Shown: positions 17,554 through 27,141, counted from the first letter of the stretch. The stretch: DNA of 64,000 nt from Aequorivita sp. (GCA_024637015.1 JAGXGE010000011.1:1-64000); one strand, 5' to 3'. The notes: generated by a model from the sequence alone, not told the origin. Translations and numbers: made by a program.

Positions 17554-20079
17554 ATGGCTGTAGAAAATTTTGACATTCAAGGGCTGTCCGATTCTGAAGT
17601 TTTGGCTGCGCGAGAAAAATTTGGTTCAAACATTCTCGAATCCAAGAAAAGGAATCCATTTTTTGAAGCAATAAAAGGGCTGCTAAAAGAACCAATGGTC
17701 ATTTTGTTGTTGGTTGCAGCTACGCTGTATTTTTTTACGGGAAATACCGGTGACGGAATTTTTCTAGCGGCCGCAATTCTTTTGGTTGCTGCAATATCAA
17801 TCTATCAAGATGCTAAAACCCATGATGCGCTAGAAAAACTCAAGGAACTTTCACAGCCCCATTGTAAGGTAATTCGGAACGGTACGGTTGTGGAAATCAA
17901 GAGCCAAGAAGTTGTGGTTGGTGATTTTTTGATGGTAGAGGAAGGTTCAACCATTGTTGCAGATGGTACCATTGTCCATTCCAATGACTTTTCGGTAAAC
18001 GAATCCATTTTGACAGGAGAATCCTTTTCCGTTGAAAAAAATGCATCTTCCGAGGACAACGTAATTTATATGGGAACCCAAGTGGGTGGAGGTCTTGCCA
18101 TTGCCGAAATATCTGCGGTGGGAAATCAAACAAAGGTTGGGAAAATAGGTAAAAGCATTGAAGATATTTCTTCTGAAAAATCTACGCTTGAACTCCAAAT
18201 AAACAATTTTGTAAAAAAGATGGTAATCGCGGGAGCGGTTGTTTTTCTATTGGTATGGGGAATCAATTATTACAATTCCGGAAACGTTTTGGACAGTCTT
18301 TTGAAGGCGCTCACACTTGCAATGAGCGTTTTGCCGGAGGAAATTCCTGTTGCATTTACCACCTTTATGGCCATTGGTGCTTGGCGACTTATGAATCTGG
18401 GCGTTATCGTAAAACAGATGAAAACCGTAGAATCCTTGGGCAGCGCAACCGTTATTTGTGTTGACAAAACCGGTACGATCACCCAAAATAAAATGGCACT
18501 CGACAGAATTTATACTTTAGAAACCGACAAAATTACTTCGTTGGATGGAACGCTTTCCGAGAGTGAAAAAGAACTCATCACAACAGCAATGTGGGCAAGC
18601 GAGCCAATTCCTTTTGATACTATGGAACAGTCACTACACAAATTTTATCATTCCATGGTCAAAATTGACGATCGCCCAAATTTTAAAATGGTTCATGAAT
18701 ATCCATTGGGCGGCAAACCCCCTATGATGACCCACATTTTTGAAAATGCTGCGGGCCATCGAATCATTGCTGCCAAAGGGGCCCCTGAGGCTCTGATTGT
18801 AGTATCAGATTTAAGTGTGGAGCAAAAGGAAAATATAAAAGGAAAAATCAGTGTTTTGGCCGCGAAAGGATATCGCGTTTTGGGAGTTGGAATATCCTAT
18901 TTTGAAGGAACTACATGGCCGAAAATGCAGCAGGATTTCAATTTTGAATTTAAGGGACTGATTGCTTTTTATGATCCACCAAAGGAAAATATTTCAAAAG
19001 TATTTCAGGATTTTTACAATGCGGGGATAGTTGTTAAAATTATTACTGGGGATATTGCTGAAACAACAATGGCCATTGCTAAAAAAGTGAACTTCAAGGG
19101 TTCGGGGGAAGTAGTTTCAGGAGATGACATTGTGGCTTTGGATGCTATGGAACTGCAAAAAGTTACTTTAGAAAAAAATATTTTTGCACGAATGTTTCCC
19201 GAAGCAAAACTTAAAATAATAAATGCACTCAAAGCACAGGGTCACATAGTAGCCATGACTGGCGACGGTGTTAACGACGGTCCCGCGCTTAAAGCGGCAA
19301 ATATTGGCGTGGCTATGGGGAAGAAGGGTACCGAAATAGCCAAACAATCTGCGTCACTTGTTCTGGTGGATGATGATCTTTCTAAAATGTTGGATGCGGT
19401 GGCGATTGGTAGAAAAATCTATTCCAATCTTAAAAAAGCTATTCAGTATATTATTTCAATACATATACCAATTATCCTCACTGTTTTTATTCCTTTAGTT
19501 TTAGGTTGGGTATACCCAAATATTTTTACGCCCGTACATGTAATTTTGTTAGAATTGATTATGGGACCAACCTGTTCTATAGTTTATGAAAACGAACCCT
19601 TGGAACAAGATTTAATGTTTCAGAAACCGCGACCTTTTACGAGTACTTTTTTCAATTGGAGCGAACTTTTTACAAGTATAATCCAAGGGTTGGCAATTAC
19701 AATAGGTGTGCTAACGGTTTATCAATTAGCGGTCAATTACGGCCATAACGAATCTATAACCAGGACTATGGTCTTTACCACGCTTATAAGCGCCAATATT
19801 GCTTTAACTTTCGTAAACCGTTCTTTCATCTATTCCATTTTCACCACTTTCAAATATAAAAACAGATTGGTGCCGATTATGATTGGCATAACCATTGGCA
19901 TAACTTTGTCACTTCTTTTGGTGCCACCCTTCACTAAATTCTTTGGATTTGAAAGACTTGACATAAACCAGATTGGCATCAGCGTTGGGATTGGTGTGTT
20001 AAGTGCGTTGTGGTATGAAATCTTTAAATGGGGGAAGCGCCAACAAATCTCGAAACACTCTATTTCCAAAGTGCTTTAA
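17554..20079 (+). CDS. cation-translocating P-type ATPase (P2-like)
   Basis: 841 residues. Actuator motif T154-G-E-S, M4 motif P261-E-E-I-P, phosphorylation site D304-K-T-G-T, and the hinge GDGVNDGPALKAANIGVAMG are all present. About ten membrane helices and a cation-ATPase N-terminal domain place it among the P2 (Ca-ATPase-like) pumps. M6 reads ELIMGPTCSIVYENEP and lacks the N-x-x-T-D calcium ligands of SERCA, so the ion is uncertain; Ca, Mn, K or H are possible. An FNR-like box upstream suggests induction with the stress genes of this window. Confidence 0.88.
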   Translation: MAVENFDIQGLSDSEVLAAREKFGSNILESKKRNPFFEAIKGLLKEPMVILLLVAATLYFFTGNTGDGIFLAAAILLVAAISIYQDAKTHDALEKLKELSQPHCKVIRNGTVVEIKSQEVVVGDFLMVEEGSTIVADGTIVHSNDFSVNESILTGESFSVEKNASSEDNVIYMGTQVGGGLAIAEISAVGNQTKVGKIGKSIEDISSEKSTLELQINNFVKKMVIAGAVVFLLVWGINYYNSGNVLDSLLKALTLAMSVLPEEIPVAFTTFMAIGAWRLMNLGVIVKQMKTVESLGSATVICVDKTGTITQNKMALDRIYTLETDKITSLDGTLSESEKELITTAMWASEPIPFDTMEQSLHKFYHSMVKIDDRPNFKMVHEYPLGGKPPMMTHIFENAAGHRIIAAKGAPEALIVVSDLSVEQKENIKGKISVLAAKGYRVLGVGISYFEGTTWPKMQQDFNFEFKGLIAFYDPPKENISKVFQDFYNAGIVVKIITGDIAETTMAIAKKVNFKGSGEVVSGDDIVALDAMELQKVTLEKNIFARMFPEAKLKIINALKAQGHIVAMTGDGVNDGPALKAANIGVAMGKKGTEIAKQSASLVLVDDDLSKMLDAVAIGRKIYSNLKKAIQYIISIHIPIILTVFIPLVLGWVYPNIFTPVHVILLELIMGPTCSIVYENEPLEQDLMFQKPRPFTSTFFNWSELFTSIIQGLAITIGVLTVYQLAVNYGHNESITRTMVFTTLISANIALTFVNRSFIYSIFTTFKYKNRLVPIMIGITIGITLSLLLVPPFTKFFGFERLDINQIGISVGIGVLSALWYEIFKWGKRQQISKHSISKVL

Positions 20080-20173
20080 GTTGTTGATAAACAGTTCTAA
20101 ACTGATTTTCGTCATTTTATAGTTCTTAATTTCACCTTAATTTTGAATAGTGTTTAATCAAAATCCAACCTCA

Positions 20174-20752
20174 ATGAAAAAATCTATTTTTTTGCTTGTA
20201 ATTGCAATCCTGTTTTTTTCTTTTACTGTAAAAGCCCAAGAAAAATGGTCAGTAGAATTTAGACCCGGTCTCAATTTTCCCACTAGTGATGTGGGCAATA
20301 CCGAGGCTAAAGTTGGTTATGGCTTTGAGATTACGGGTGCATACAAAATTATGCCCCATTTGGCTGCATATGTGGGTTGGGGCTGGAACCAGTTTAAAGG
20401 CGAAAATAGATTTTCAAAGGATGATGTTACTTTGAATGAAACTGGATATACGTTTGGTTTTCAGATTATACATCCCATTGGAACTTCTCATTTTTCCTAT
20501 GTGGCAAGTGCTGGCGCGATTTACAATCATATAGAGCTAGAAAACAAAACAGGCGACATCATAACGGACACAGGCCATGGTTTTGGATGGCAAGTGGCAG
20601 CAGGCATTGATTATGAGATTGCCCCAAGTCTATCTTTACGTCCAATGCTTCGGTACCGGTCTCTTTCAAGGAATATGGAGATTGCGAATGTTTCCACAGA
20701 GCTGAAGCTTAATTATATTGCTTTCGGGATAGGCTTGGCTTTGGAGTTTTGA
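20174..20752 (+). CDS. outer-membrane beta-barrel protein
   Basis: 192 residues from the ATG at 20174, chosen because it begins the signal peptide (hydrophobic core, cleavage after VKAQ). The rest alternates in amphipathic strands (WSVEFRPGLNFPTSD, AAYVGWGWNQF, GYTFGFQIIHPIG, HGFGWQVAAGIDYE, LSLRPMLRYRSL) and ends in a C-terminal Phe, as expected of an eight-stranded OmpA/OmpX-like barrel. Function unknown; possibly a small porin or adhesin. The lipid-handling gene downstream may not be related. Confidence 0.8.
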   Translation: MKKSIFLLVIAILFFSFTVKAQEKWSVEFRPGLNFPTSDVGNTEAKVGYGFEITGAYKIMPHLAAYVGWGWNQFKGENRFSKDDVTLNETGYTFGFQIIHPIGTSHFSYVASAGAIYNHIELENKTGDIITDTGHGFGWQVAAGIDYEIAPSLSLRPMLRYRSLSRNMEIANVSTELKLNYIAFGIGLALEF

Positions 20753-20824
20753 TTCCACATGGATAGTTGAAATTTGAATTGTACAACTCTTTAATAATTT
20801 TTGAATTTATCGAATATTTTTGAA

Positions 20825-21913
20825 ATGAAAACTGCATTTGTCATCCTTCTTTCTATTCACGGTCTTATTCATTTGATGGGGTTTTTAAAGGCTTTTGGCT
20901 TTGCTGAAATCCCACAACTTTCACAAAATTTTTCAAAACCGGAGGGTCTTTTATGGCTAGCGGTTGCTCTGTTATTTGTGTATTTAGGAGTGCTTTTTCT
21001 GATGAAAAACAATCTTTGGTTTTGGATTGCAATAGGAGCGGTAATACTTTCGCAGGTTTTGATTATTATGAATTGGCATGATGTAAAATTTGGGAGCATT
21101 GCCAATGTGATTGTGTTGGTTGTTGCGGTCATAGCAGCAGCTAGTTGGAATTTTGAAAGACAATACAAACAGGATGTATCTCAATCTTTTGAAAACGCAA
21201 CCATTTCCGAAGAAATAATTTTGGAAGAGGATATTGAAAATCTTCCCATTCCAGTTCAGAAGTACTTGAAATATGTTGGGGTGCTTGGCAAGCCCAAAGT
21301 AAGAACTGTCAAAGCTATTTTTAAAGGTGAAATGCGTGAAAAGGGAAAAGATTGGTTTGCTTTCACTTCGGAGCAAACCAATTTTTTTGAAAACCCCACG
21401 CGGCTTTTTTTTCTGAAAGCAATTTTCAAAGGGCTGCCAACACAAGGGTATCACTATTACAAAGATGGAAAGGCTTCCATGCTTATAAAACTTTTGTCGG
21501 TTTTTCCAGTAGTGGATATAAAAGGGCCTGAAATGTTCAAAACTGAAACCGTAACCTTTTTTAATGATTTGTGTCTGTTTGCTCCTGCAAAATTAATTGA
21601 TGAAAAGATTGAGTGGCAGAATATTGACGCTAAAACGGTAAAAGCAACATACACAAACAAGAAAGCGACTATTTCGGCCATTTTGTATTTCAACGAAAAT
21701 AATCAACTTATCAATTTTGTTTCCCAAGATAGGATGAATGTGAATTCCAAGCAAAGAGTTCCGTTTTCAACTCCAGTAAAAAAATACGGGACTATCAATG
21801 GCTATAATTTGTCCATTGCTGCAGATGCCGTTTATCAGTTTCCCGAGGGTGATTTTGTCTACGGGAAGTTTTATCTGTTGGACGTTCAGTATAATGTAAA
21901 AAAAATGGATTGA
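20825..21913 (+). CDS. DUF6544-like membrane protein
   Basis: 362 residues from the ATG at 20825. The first ~110 residues hold four membrane helices (FVILLSIHGLIHLMGFLKAF, then WLAVALLFVYLGVLFL, FWIAIGAVILSQVLIIM, VIVLVVAVIAAASW). The cytoplasmic or periplasmic remainder starts LPIPVQKYLKYVGVLGKPKVRTV, the opening signature of DUF6544/DUF6920 domains, and ends with a beta-rich stretch. The fold looks like a lipid-binding beta structure, but no function is known. It overlaps or abuts the next small membrane gene. Confidence 0.75.
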   Translation: MKTAFVILLSIHGLIHLMGFLKAFGFAEIPQLSQNFSKPEGLLWLAVALLFVYLGVLFLMKNNLWFWIAIGAVILSQVLIIMNWHDVKFGSIANVIVLVVAVIAAASWNFERQYKQDVSQSFENATISEEIILEEDIENLPIPVQKYLKYVGVLGKPKVRTVKAIFKGEMREKGKDWFAFTSEQTNFFENPTRLFFLKAIFKGLPTQGYHYYKDGKASMLIKLLSVFPVVDIKGPEMFKTETVTFFNDLCLFAPAKLIDEKIEWQNIDAKTVKATYTNKKATISAILYFNENNQLINFVSQDRMNVNSKQRVPFSTPVKKYGTINGYNLSIAADAVYQFPEGDFVYGKFYLLDVQYNVKKMD

Positions 21914-21918
21914 AAGTA

Positions 21919-22266
21919 ATGTTCGCTTTAAACAAAAATAAACTCTTATTTATAAAAATCATTCACACTTTAATTTGGATATTTTTCAGTGTGGTAATAT
22001 TTTATCTTTTGTATGCGGCAATTACCAACAAAATTGACAAATGGGTGTGGATATGCATAGGTCTTGTTATTGGGGAAGGTTTGGTACTGGTCGCTTTTAA
22101 AATGTTTTGCCCACTAACAGTCCTAGCCCGAAAATACTCAAATTCAACTAAGGAAAACTTTGATATCTTCCTACCGAATTGGTTGGCGAAATACAATAAA
22201 CTTATTTACACCACTATTTTTTGTATTTCATTAATTATTGTGACATACAGGTTGGTTATTGGTTAG
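21919..22266 (+). CDS. small four-helix membrane protein
   Basis: 115 residues from the ATG at 21919 (a TTG at 21910 is also in frame and overlaps the previous stop). Three to four hydrophobic segments are visible: IIHTLIWIFFSVVIFYLLYA, WVWICIGLVIGEGLVLVAF and LIYTTIFCISLIIVTYRLVIG. The segment VAFKMFCPLTVLARKYSNSTKENFDIFLPNWLAKYNK is reminiscent of the small membrane partner proteins of DUF6544-family genes. Unknown function. Confidence 0.65.
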   Translation: MFALNKNKLLFIKIIHTLIWIFFSVVIFYLLYAAITNKIDKWVWICIGLVIGEGLVLVAFKMFCPLTVLARKYSNSTKENFDIFLPNWLAKYNKLIYTTIFCISLIIVTYRLVIG

Positions 22267-22397
22267 AAATATGGAAAATTCTTTTTTTACATATAAAATA
22301 CTTTGTGATGTTCTTTTTCTTTCGTGGCGATTTCAAATTGTATAATATTTTTTTTTGGCTCACTTACTTATCGTGATGGCATTAATATCTAAATGTC

Positions 22398-23372
22398 TTA
22401 AATCGAATCATGCGTTACTTCTTTCAATTTTATATTTTCAAAACCAGGATATATATTTTTAAACTCTACGGTTTCTCCTTGATCATTTTTTCCTTGCAGT
22501 TCGTATTTAATGACCACTTTGGTTCCTAGTGGTGCATAATAATAGACAATCCAAGCGTCAGATTCCCTTAATCCAATACAGCCATTAGAAGAAGGTTTTT
22601 CCAAAGTAGCCAAATTGGTAGTAGGATGAATAAGTTGACCAACACTTCGGCCATTTATTGAAGGTTCCAACCATGGGATAGCGGGTAGCCCAGTTAGTTT
22701 GCCGTCATCTCGATGTGTTTTTACATATTTATGATTATTCTGAGGATTCTTAAATACCGGTTTTTTATTTACTCGTATTATTTCACCTATGCCTGGTTTT
22801 GTCCTCATATCTACTTCCCCTTTAGCCATAGCTAAATATCTTTTGCCAACTTTCCCCACTCTCACGGGAAATTTATATATTTCTTTTCCATCCTGAATTA
22901 TTCGAAGCCTATATTCCGGTATGTTCAGTTCTAAAGAAGTTTTGTCTAACTGGGCATTGAGTTGTTGCGTTTGGATAGAATCGGGAATTTCCAAAACCTG
23001 ACCTTCTTTTAAAGCTATTAGTGATTGTGGATCTTCATTAAAAATCCCTCTATCCATTAGGTAATAATAATCAGTATGTGCTAGCGTGTCCAGAATCCAA
23101 CTGTTATTATGAACAATTATATACTCATCAATACTATAATTGTGGGTTTGGTTATGTTCCGCAACAATGCTATCCATCCATTTAAAATAGGAGCGAATAG
23201 GAATATCTTTGTTGACTACTATTTCAATTGGCAATAATTGTTTTTCTTGTTTTGAAGTATCAACTACCTCATTTATGTTAATTGATTTCTCTTCTTCGTT
23301 ATTCTCTTTATGCTTATTTACGCAACCTATAAATGTGAAGGCGAGAACAAATAATAATAAAGTATTTTTCAT
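22398..23372 (-). CDS. L,D-transpeptidase (YkuD) lipoprotein with LysM-like region
   Basis: 324 residues. A lipobox F-I-G-C17 anchors it, followed by an acidic linker. A central LysM-like stretch (YIIVHNNSWILDT, ALKEGQVLEIPD) precedes the YkuD domain at ~residues 150-305 with the catalytic H249-P and S-S-N-G-C265-I-G-L motif. L,D-transpeptidases make 3-3 crosslinks in peptidoglycan or attach lipoproteins to it. A perfect 14-bp palindrome with a correctly spaced -7 element lies upstream on this strand, so the gene is a likely member of the Crp/Fnr-controlled set. Confidence 0.88.
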   Translation of the reverse strand: MKNTLLLFVLAFTFIGCVNKHKENNEEEKSININEVVDTSKQEKQLLPIEIVVNKDIPIRSYFKWMDSIVAEHNQTHNYSIDEYIIVHNNSWILDTLAHTDYYYLMDRGIFNEDPQSLIALKEGQVLEIPDSIQTQQLNAQLDKTSLELNIPEYRLRIIQDGKEIYKFPVRVGKVGKRYLAMAKGEVDMRTKPGIGEIIRVNKKPVFKNPQNNHKYVKTHRDDGKLTGLPAIPWLEPSINGRSVGQLIHPTTNLATLEKPSSNGCIGLRESDAWIVYYYAPLGTKVVIKYELQGKNDQGETVEFKNIYPGFENIKLKEVTHDSI

Positions 23373-23420
23373 CTTTTTAAATTCATTTTTTTTAGGAAAG
23401 AGTTGATTTTAATAAAGAAT

Positions 23421-23463
23421 CAAAGTATGAATTTAATTATCAAAATGATATGACATTAGTCAT
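23421..23463 (-). promoter_or_regulatory. FNR-like box for the L,D-transpeptidase
   Basis: ATGAC-ATTA-GTCAT (23450-23463), a perfect dyad. On the minus strand the centre is 29.5 bp before a TACTTTG element (23427 to 23421); no such element lies at that spacing on the plus strand, so the box serves the gene starting at 23372. Confidence 0.65.
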
Positions 23464-23588
23464 CTTTACTGTTAATCCTATAGGCGTCGAGGTCCTTGCA
23501 AACTCCTGTTGACTAGATTTGATTTTATGCCCCTATTTATTGGAAAATCATTGCATCTTTATGATCTTTACAAAAAGGTAAGCAAGCC

Positions 23589-24353
23589 ATGAAAATAGTC
23601 TCTTGGAATATAAATGGTATAAGGGCAATAGTTAAAAAGGATTTCTTTGAGGATATCTCTAAAATGGATCCAGATATTATTTGTCTTCAAGAAACAAAAG
23701 CTCAAAATGAGGAGGTTGAAAAAGCCTTGTCCAAAATGACTGATTACCAACAATATTATAATTCTGCAGGTAGGAAGGGGTATTCAGGTACTGCAATTTT
23801 GAGCAAAACAAAACCGATATCAATCACTAATGATATGGGTATTGATGAACACGATACAGAAGGCCGGTTACAATGTGCGGAATTTGATAATTTCTATTTG
23901 GTAAACGTTTATGTGCCTAATTCTGGACAAAAATTGGAAAGGCTTGATTACAGAAAGAGATGGGATGTGGATCTCCGTAACTATCTGAAAAATCTGGAGA
24001 AAACAAAACCTATTGTTCTTTGTGGTGACTTAAATGTTGCGCATCAACCCATTGACCTTAAAAACGACAAAACTAACTACAACAAAACGGCTGGATACAC
24101 TCAAATAGAAATTGATGGAATGGATAACCTTATAGACACTGGATTTGTGGATTCGTTTCGGTATTTTCATCCAGATAAAGTTGCCTATACTTATTGGAGT
24201 TATAGATTTAATTCTAGGGAACGTAACACAGGCTGGAGGATTGATTATTTTTTGGCCAGCAATTCTTTGATAGACAAAATAAATAAGGTTGAGATATTAT
24301 CCGAATATTATGGCTCAGACCATTGTCCCATTAAACTTGATATTGAAATGTAA
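23589..24353 (+). CDS. xth: exodeoxyribonuclease III
   Basis: 254 residues of the endonuclease/exonuclease/phosphatase fold. The signature runs are SWNINGIRA, CLQETKAQ (catalytic Glu), YSGTAILSK, CGDLNVAHQPIDL, and RIDYFLAS...SDHCPIKLD (catalytic Asp-His). It removes 3' blocking groups and incises abasic sites in base excision repair. It is transcribed divergently from the L,D-transpeptidase with its own promoter region and followed by 261 bp of intergenic DNA. Confidence 0.95.
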   Translation: MKIVSWNINGIRAIVKKDFFEDISKMDPDIICLQETKAQNEEVEKALSKMTDYQQYYNSAGRKGYSGTAILSKTKPISITNDMGIDEHDTEGRLQCAEFDNFYLVNVYVPNSGQKLERLDYRKRWDVDLRNYLKNLEKTKPIVLCGDLNVAHQPIDLKNDKTNYNKTAGYTQIEIDGMDNLIDTGFVDSFRYFHPDKVAYTYWSYRFNSRERNTGWRIDYFLASNSLIDKINKVEILSEYYGSDHCPIKLDIEM

Positions 24354-24379
24354 TTTAAGCACCTAATTTTTATAGTTTC

Positions 24380-24487
24380 TTATTGGAATCCTAGTTTTAC
24401 AAGAATTATTTCGCCATCTAACTGATGTATAGCACTTCCCGTGAAAATAGATTGAATATGGTCTACCTCAGAATACTTTGTTATGGC
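24380..24487 (-). other. possible short remnant of a coding sequence
   Basis: A 35-codon open stretch without start codon reads AITKYSEVDHIQSIFTGSAI and then HQLDGEIILVKLGFQ, ending in TAA. Its composition looks protein-like, but no family was recognised. It sits in the 261-bp gap upstream of mlaE and may be noise. Confidence 0.2.
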
Positions 24488-24553
24488 TTACGCTTTTCCC
24501 TTTTATTAAATATTTGTAAAATATGAAGTCTTAATTTGCTTTTACTTTATAAG

Positions 24554-24597
24554 CTGACTAAAATCATTCTTATTACTCAAAATCATAGCTATATTTG
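24554..24597 (+). promoter_or_regulatory. FNR-like box and -7 element upstream of mlaE operon
   Basis: CTGAC-TAAA-ATCAT (24554-24567) with the centre exactly 29.5 bp before a perfect TATATTTG at 24590-24597. The coding start follows at 24615. Confidence 0.7.
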
Positions 24598-24614
24598 GTT
24601 TTTTCCTTTTCTAA

Positions 24615-25391
24615 ATGAATAAAGAAAACTCTATACTAACCGACATTAAATCATTCTTTGCTGAAATTGGCGATATGACTTTTTTTGCAGGACGTTTTTT
24701 TAAAGAAGCGTTAAGCCCCCCTTTTGAGTTTAGGGAACTGCTTCGCCAATGTTATAATATGGGCAATCGCTCTTTATTATTAGTGAGTGTGACTGGGTTT
24801 ATTTTAGGGCTTGTGTTCACGCTACAGTCGCGACCCACTTTGATGCAGTTTGGCGCACAATCCTGGATGGCCTCCATGGTGAGTCTTTCCATTGTTCGTG
24901 AAATCGGGCCTGTAATAATAGCACTTATCTGTGCTGGACGAATAGGCTCGGGAATTGGTGCAGAGCTTGGCTCTATGCGTGTTACAGAGCAGATAGATGC
25001 AATGGAGGTTTCGGGCACCAACCCTTTTAAGTATTTGGTTGTTACCCGTATTGCGGCCACAACTTTGATGTTACCTTTGTTGATAATTATGGGAGATGCC
25101 ATCGCTCTTTTTGGTTCGGCTTTAATTGAAAATTTAAAAGGTAATGTTTCTTATTTGCTTTACTTCAACCAAGTTTTTGACGCCTTAAAATTCAGCGATA
25201 TAATTCCACCAACGATAAAATCCGTTTTCTTTGGTTTTGCCATTGGATTGGTAGGGTGCTATAAGGGTTATTATTGTTCTAAAGGAACCGTCGGGGTTGG
25301 AGAGGCGTCAAATTCCGCTGTGGTTTATATCTCAATGTTACTGTTTGTAATTGATTTTATTGCCGTTTTTGTAACCGATATATTTATTTAA
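24615..25391 (+). CDS. mlaE: MlaE-type ABC transporter permease
   Basis: 258 residues, five to six membrane helices. It has the MlaE family run LVSVTGFILGLVFTLQ, the conserved IVREIGPVIIALICAGRIGS and GAELGSMRVTEQIDAMEV stretches, and the C-terminal YISMLLFVIDFIAVF. It forms the inner-membrane part of a lipid transporter with MlaF and MlaD, which moves phospholipids between inner and outer membrane. The three genes form an operon with short spacings (6 and 4 bp). An FNR-like box precedes it. Confidence 0.92.
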   Translation: MNKENSILTDIKSFFAEIGDMTFFAGRFFKEALSPPFEFRELLRQCYNMGNRSLLLVSVTGFILGLVFTLQSRPTLMQFGAQSWMASMVSLSIVREIGPVIIALICAGRIGSGIGAELGSMRVTEQIDAMEVSGTNPFKYLVVTRIAATTLMLPLLIIMGDAIALFGSALIENLKGNVSYLLYFNQVFDALKFSDIIPPTIKSVFFGFAIGLVGCYKGYYCSKGTVGVGEASNSAVVYISMLLFVIDFIAVFVTDIFI

Positions 25392-25397
25392 GTATAA

Positions 25398-26150
25398 ATG
25401 AATTCAAAAAAAAACATAAAACCCGTACTAGAGTTAAAAAATCTTCAAAAAAGTTTTGGAGACAACCATGTGCTTAAAGGTTTTAATCTAAAGCTTTTTG
25501 AAGGCGAAAACTTGGTAGTGATGGGCAAATCAGGTTCGGGAAAATCGGTGATGGTAAAATGTTTGGTGGGTTTAATTCAGCCTGACAGTGGTAGTATTAC
25601 TATTCAAAATCAGGATATAACATCCATGGGCCATAAAGAGCTAGACTTGTTGCGCACCGAGATTGGTTTTCTTTTTCAGGGCAGTGCATTATACGATTCT
25701 ATGACTGTGCGCGAAAATCTGGAATTTCCGCTGCGGCGACATAAAGATAAAATAGAAAATTTTCAAGGAACCGAAATTTTGGTAAAAGAAGCTCTGGAGA
25801 ATGTAGGTCTGGCAGATGCTATAGATTTGATGCCAGCAGAACTTTCTGGTGGGATGCAGCGACGGGTGGCTTTGGCACGAGCGTTAATCTTGAAACCAAA
25901 AATTATTATGTATGACGAGCCAACAACGGGTTTGGATCCAATCACAGCTAAGGAAATTATCCTGTTGATGCGAAATATTCAAAAAAAATATCATACTTCC
26001 TCACTTATTATCACACACGATGTGGACTGTGCGAGAGTAATCTCAAACAGGATGATTTTGTTGGTGGATGGAATCAATTATGCCGAAGGAACTTTCGAGG
26101 AGCTTTCAAACTCAAGCGATCCACAGGTTCAGGCATTCTTTAAAAATTAA
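25398..26150 (+). CDS. mlaF: MlaF-type ABC transporter ATP-binding protein
   Basis: 250 residues. Walker A MGKSGSGKS, Q-loop FLFQGSALYDSMTV, signature LSGGMQRRVALARAL, Walker B IIMYDEPTTGLDP and H-loop IITHD are intact; the SALYDSMTVRENLEFPLRR region is characteristic of MlaF. It energises retrograde or anterograde phospholipid transport with MlaE. It begins 6 bp after mlaE. Confidence 0.93.
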   Translation: MNSKKNIKPVLELKNLQKSFGDNHVLKGFNLKLFEGENLVVMGKSGSGKSVMVKCLVGLIQPDSGSITIQNQDITSMGHKELDLLRTEIGFLFQGSALYDSMTVRENLEFPLRRHKDKIENFQGTEILVKEALENVGLADAIDLMPAELSGGMQRRVALARALILKPKIIMYDEPTTGLDPITAKEIILLMRNIQKKYHTSSLIITHDVDCARVISNRMILLVDGINYAEGTFEELSNSSDPQVQAFFKN

Positions 26151-26154
26151 TGTT

Positions 26155-27141
26155 ATGGGAAAATCAACTTCACAAAAAATTAAGGTCGGTGTTTTTGTAG
26201 TAATAGGAACAATTCTTCTTGTTGCTGCACTTTATTTTATTGGAAACAAGCAACATTTGTTTAATAAAAATATTGAAATTTATGCCACATTCGCAAATGT
26301 AAACGGCTTAACCTTGGGTAACAACGTACGCTATTCTGGAATTAACGTTGGCACTGTGAGCAAAATAGAGATGATTGATGAAGGAACTATCACTATTCAA
26401 ATGATGGTGGAGGATAAAACTTCAAAATTCATTAAAAAAGATGCGATAGCTTCCATTGGATCAGATGGATTGGTAGGAAGTATGGTTGTAAATATTACTC
26501 AAGGAAAAGTTCAAAACGCAAAACACGTAAGCGCAGGCGATACCATTCAGTCATATAGTAGAATTGGGGCCGACGACATGCTTTCCACTCTGAACACAAC
26601 CAATGAGAATGCCGCGTTATTGACTGCTGATTTGTTAAAAATAACCAATAAAATCCTTGAAGGTAAAGGTACTTTGGGTGCATTGGTAAGCGATACCTTG
26701 TTAGTTCAAGACATTCGTCAGTCTGTTGCAGAACTCAAAAAAACCACCATGGGCACTTCTGCTGTAATTTCAAAAATCAATACTATTATTTCAAAAATAA
26801 ATTATGACGAAAGTGCTGCAGCAGTATTTTTGAGCGATACCGTTTCTGCCAACCAAATTAAACAAGTATTTGCCAACCTAGAAAAATCGAGTAATGATAT
26901 AAATGAAGTAACCAAAAATTTGGATGAGTATATTAAAGAAATAAAATCAGGAAAAGGAACTTTAAATTATGTTACACAGAATGAAGTTTTGGTCAAAAAT
27001 ATTGACTCTACAATGATTAATATAAAAGAAGCTACCGAGAAACTAAACGAAAATATGGAAGCCCTAAAGCACAATTTTCTATTCCGTGGATATTTTAAAA
27101 AGCTCGAACGGCAAGAAAGAAGAGAAGCCAAGGAAAACTAA
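26155..27141 (+). CDS. mlaD: MlaD-family (MCE domain) lipid-transport protein
   Basis: 328 residues from the ATG at 26155. One N-terminal anchor (VGVFVVIGTILLVAALYFIG) is followed by an MCE domain (YATFANVNGLTLGNNVRYSGINVGTV to residue ~115) and a long helical tail (~140-328) with ILEGKGTLGALVSD-like repeats. MCE rings bind lipids in the periplasm. Unlike E. coli MlaD (183 aa), this has a long coiled tail, as in MceG/Mce proteins of other phyla. It ends the mlaEFD operon; no mlaA, mlaB or mlaC is present here. Confidence 0.88.
   Translation: MGKSTSQKIKVGVFVVIGTILLVAALYFIGNKQHLFNKNIEIYATFANVNGLTLGNNVRYSGINVGTVSKIEMIDEGTITIQMMVEDKTSKFIKKDAIASIGSDGLVGSMVVNITQGKVQNAKHVSAGDTIQSYSRIGADDMLSTLNTTNENAALLTADLLKITNKILEGKGTLGALVSDTLLVQDIRQSVAELKKTTMGTSAVISKINTIISKINYDESAAAVFLSDTVSANQIKQVFANLEKSSNDINEVTKNLDEYIKEIKSGKGTLNYVTQNEVLVKNIDSTMINIKEATEKLNENMEALKHNFLFRGYFKKLERQERREAKEN

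Noticed and set aside
20745-20775. CCACATGG near 20757 considered as a parS core.
   Set aside because: It lacks the extended TGTTNCACGTGNAACA dyad and lies 13 kb from parAB.
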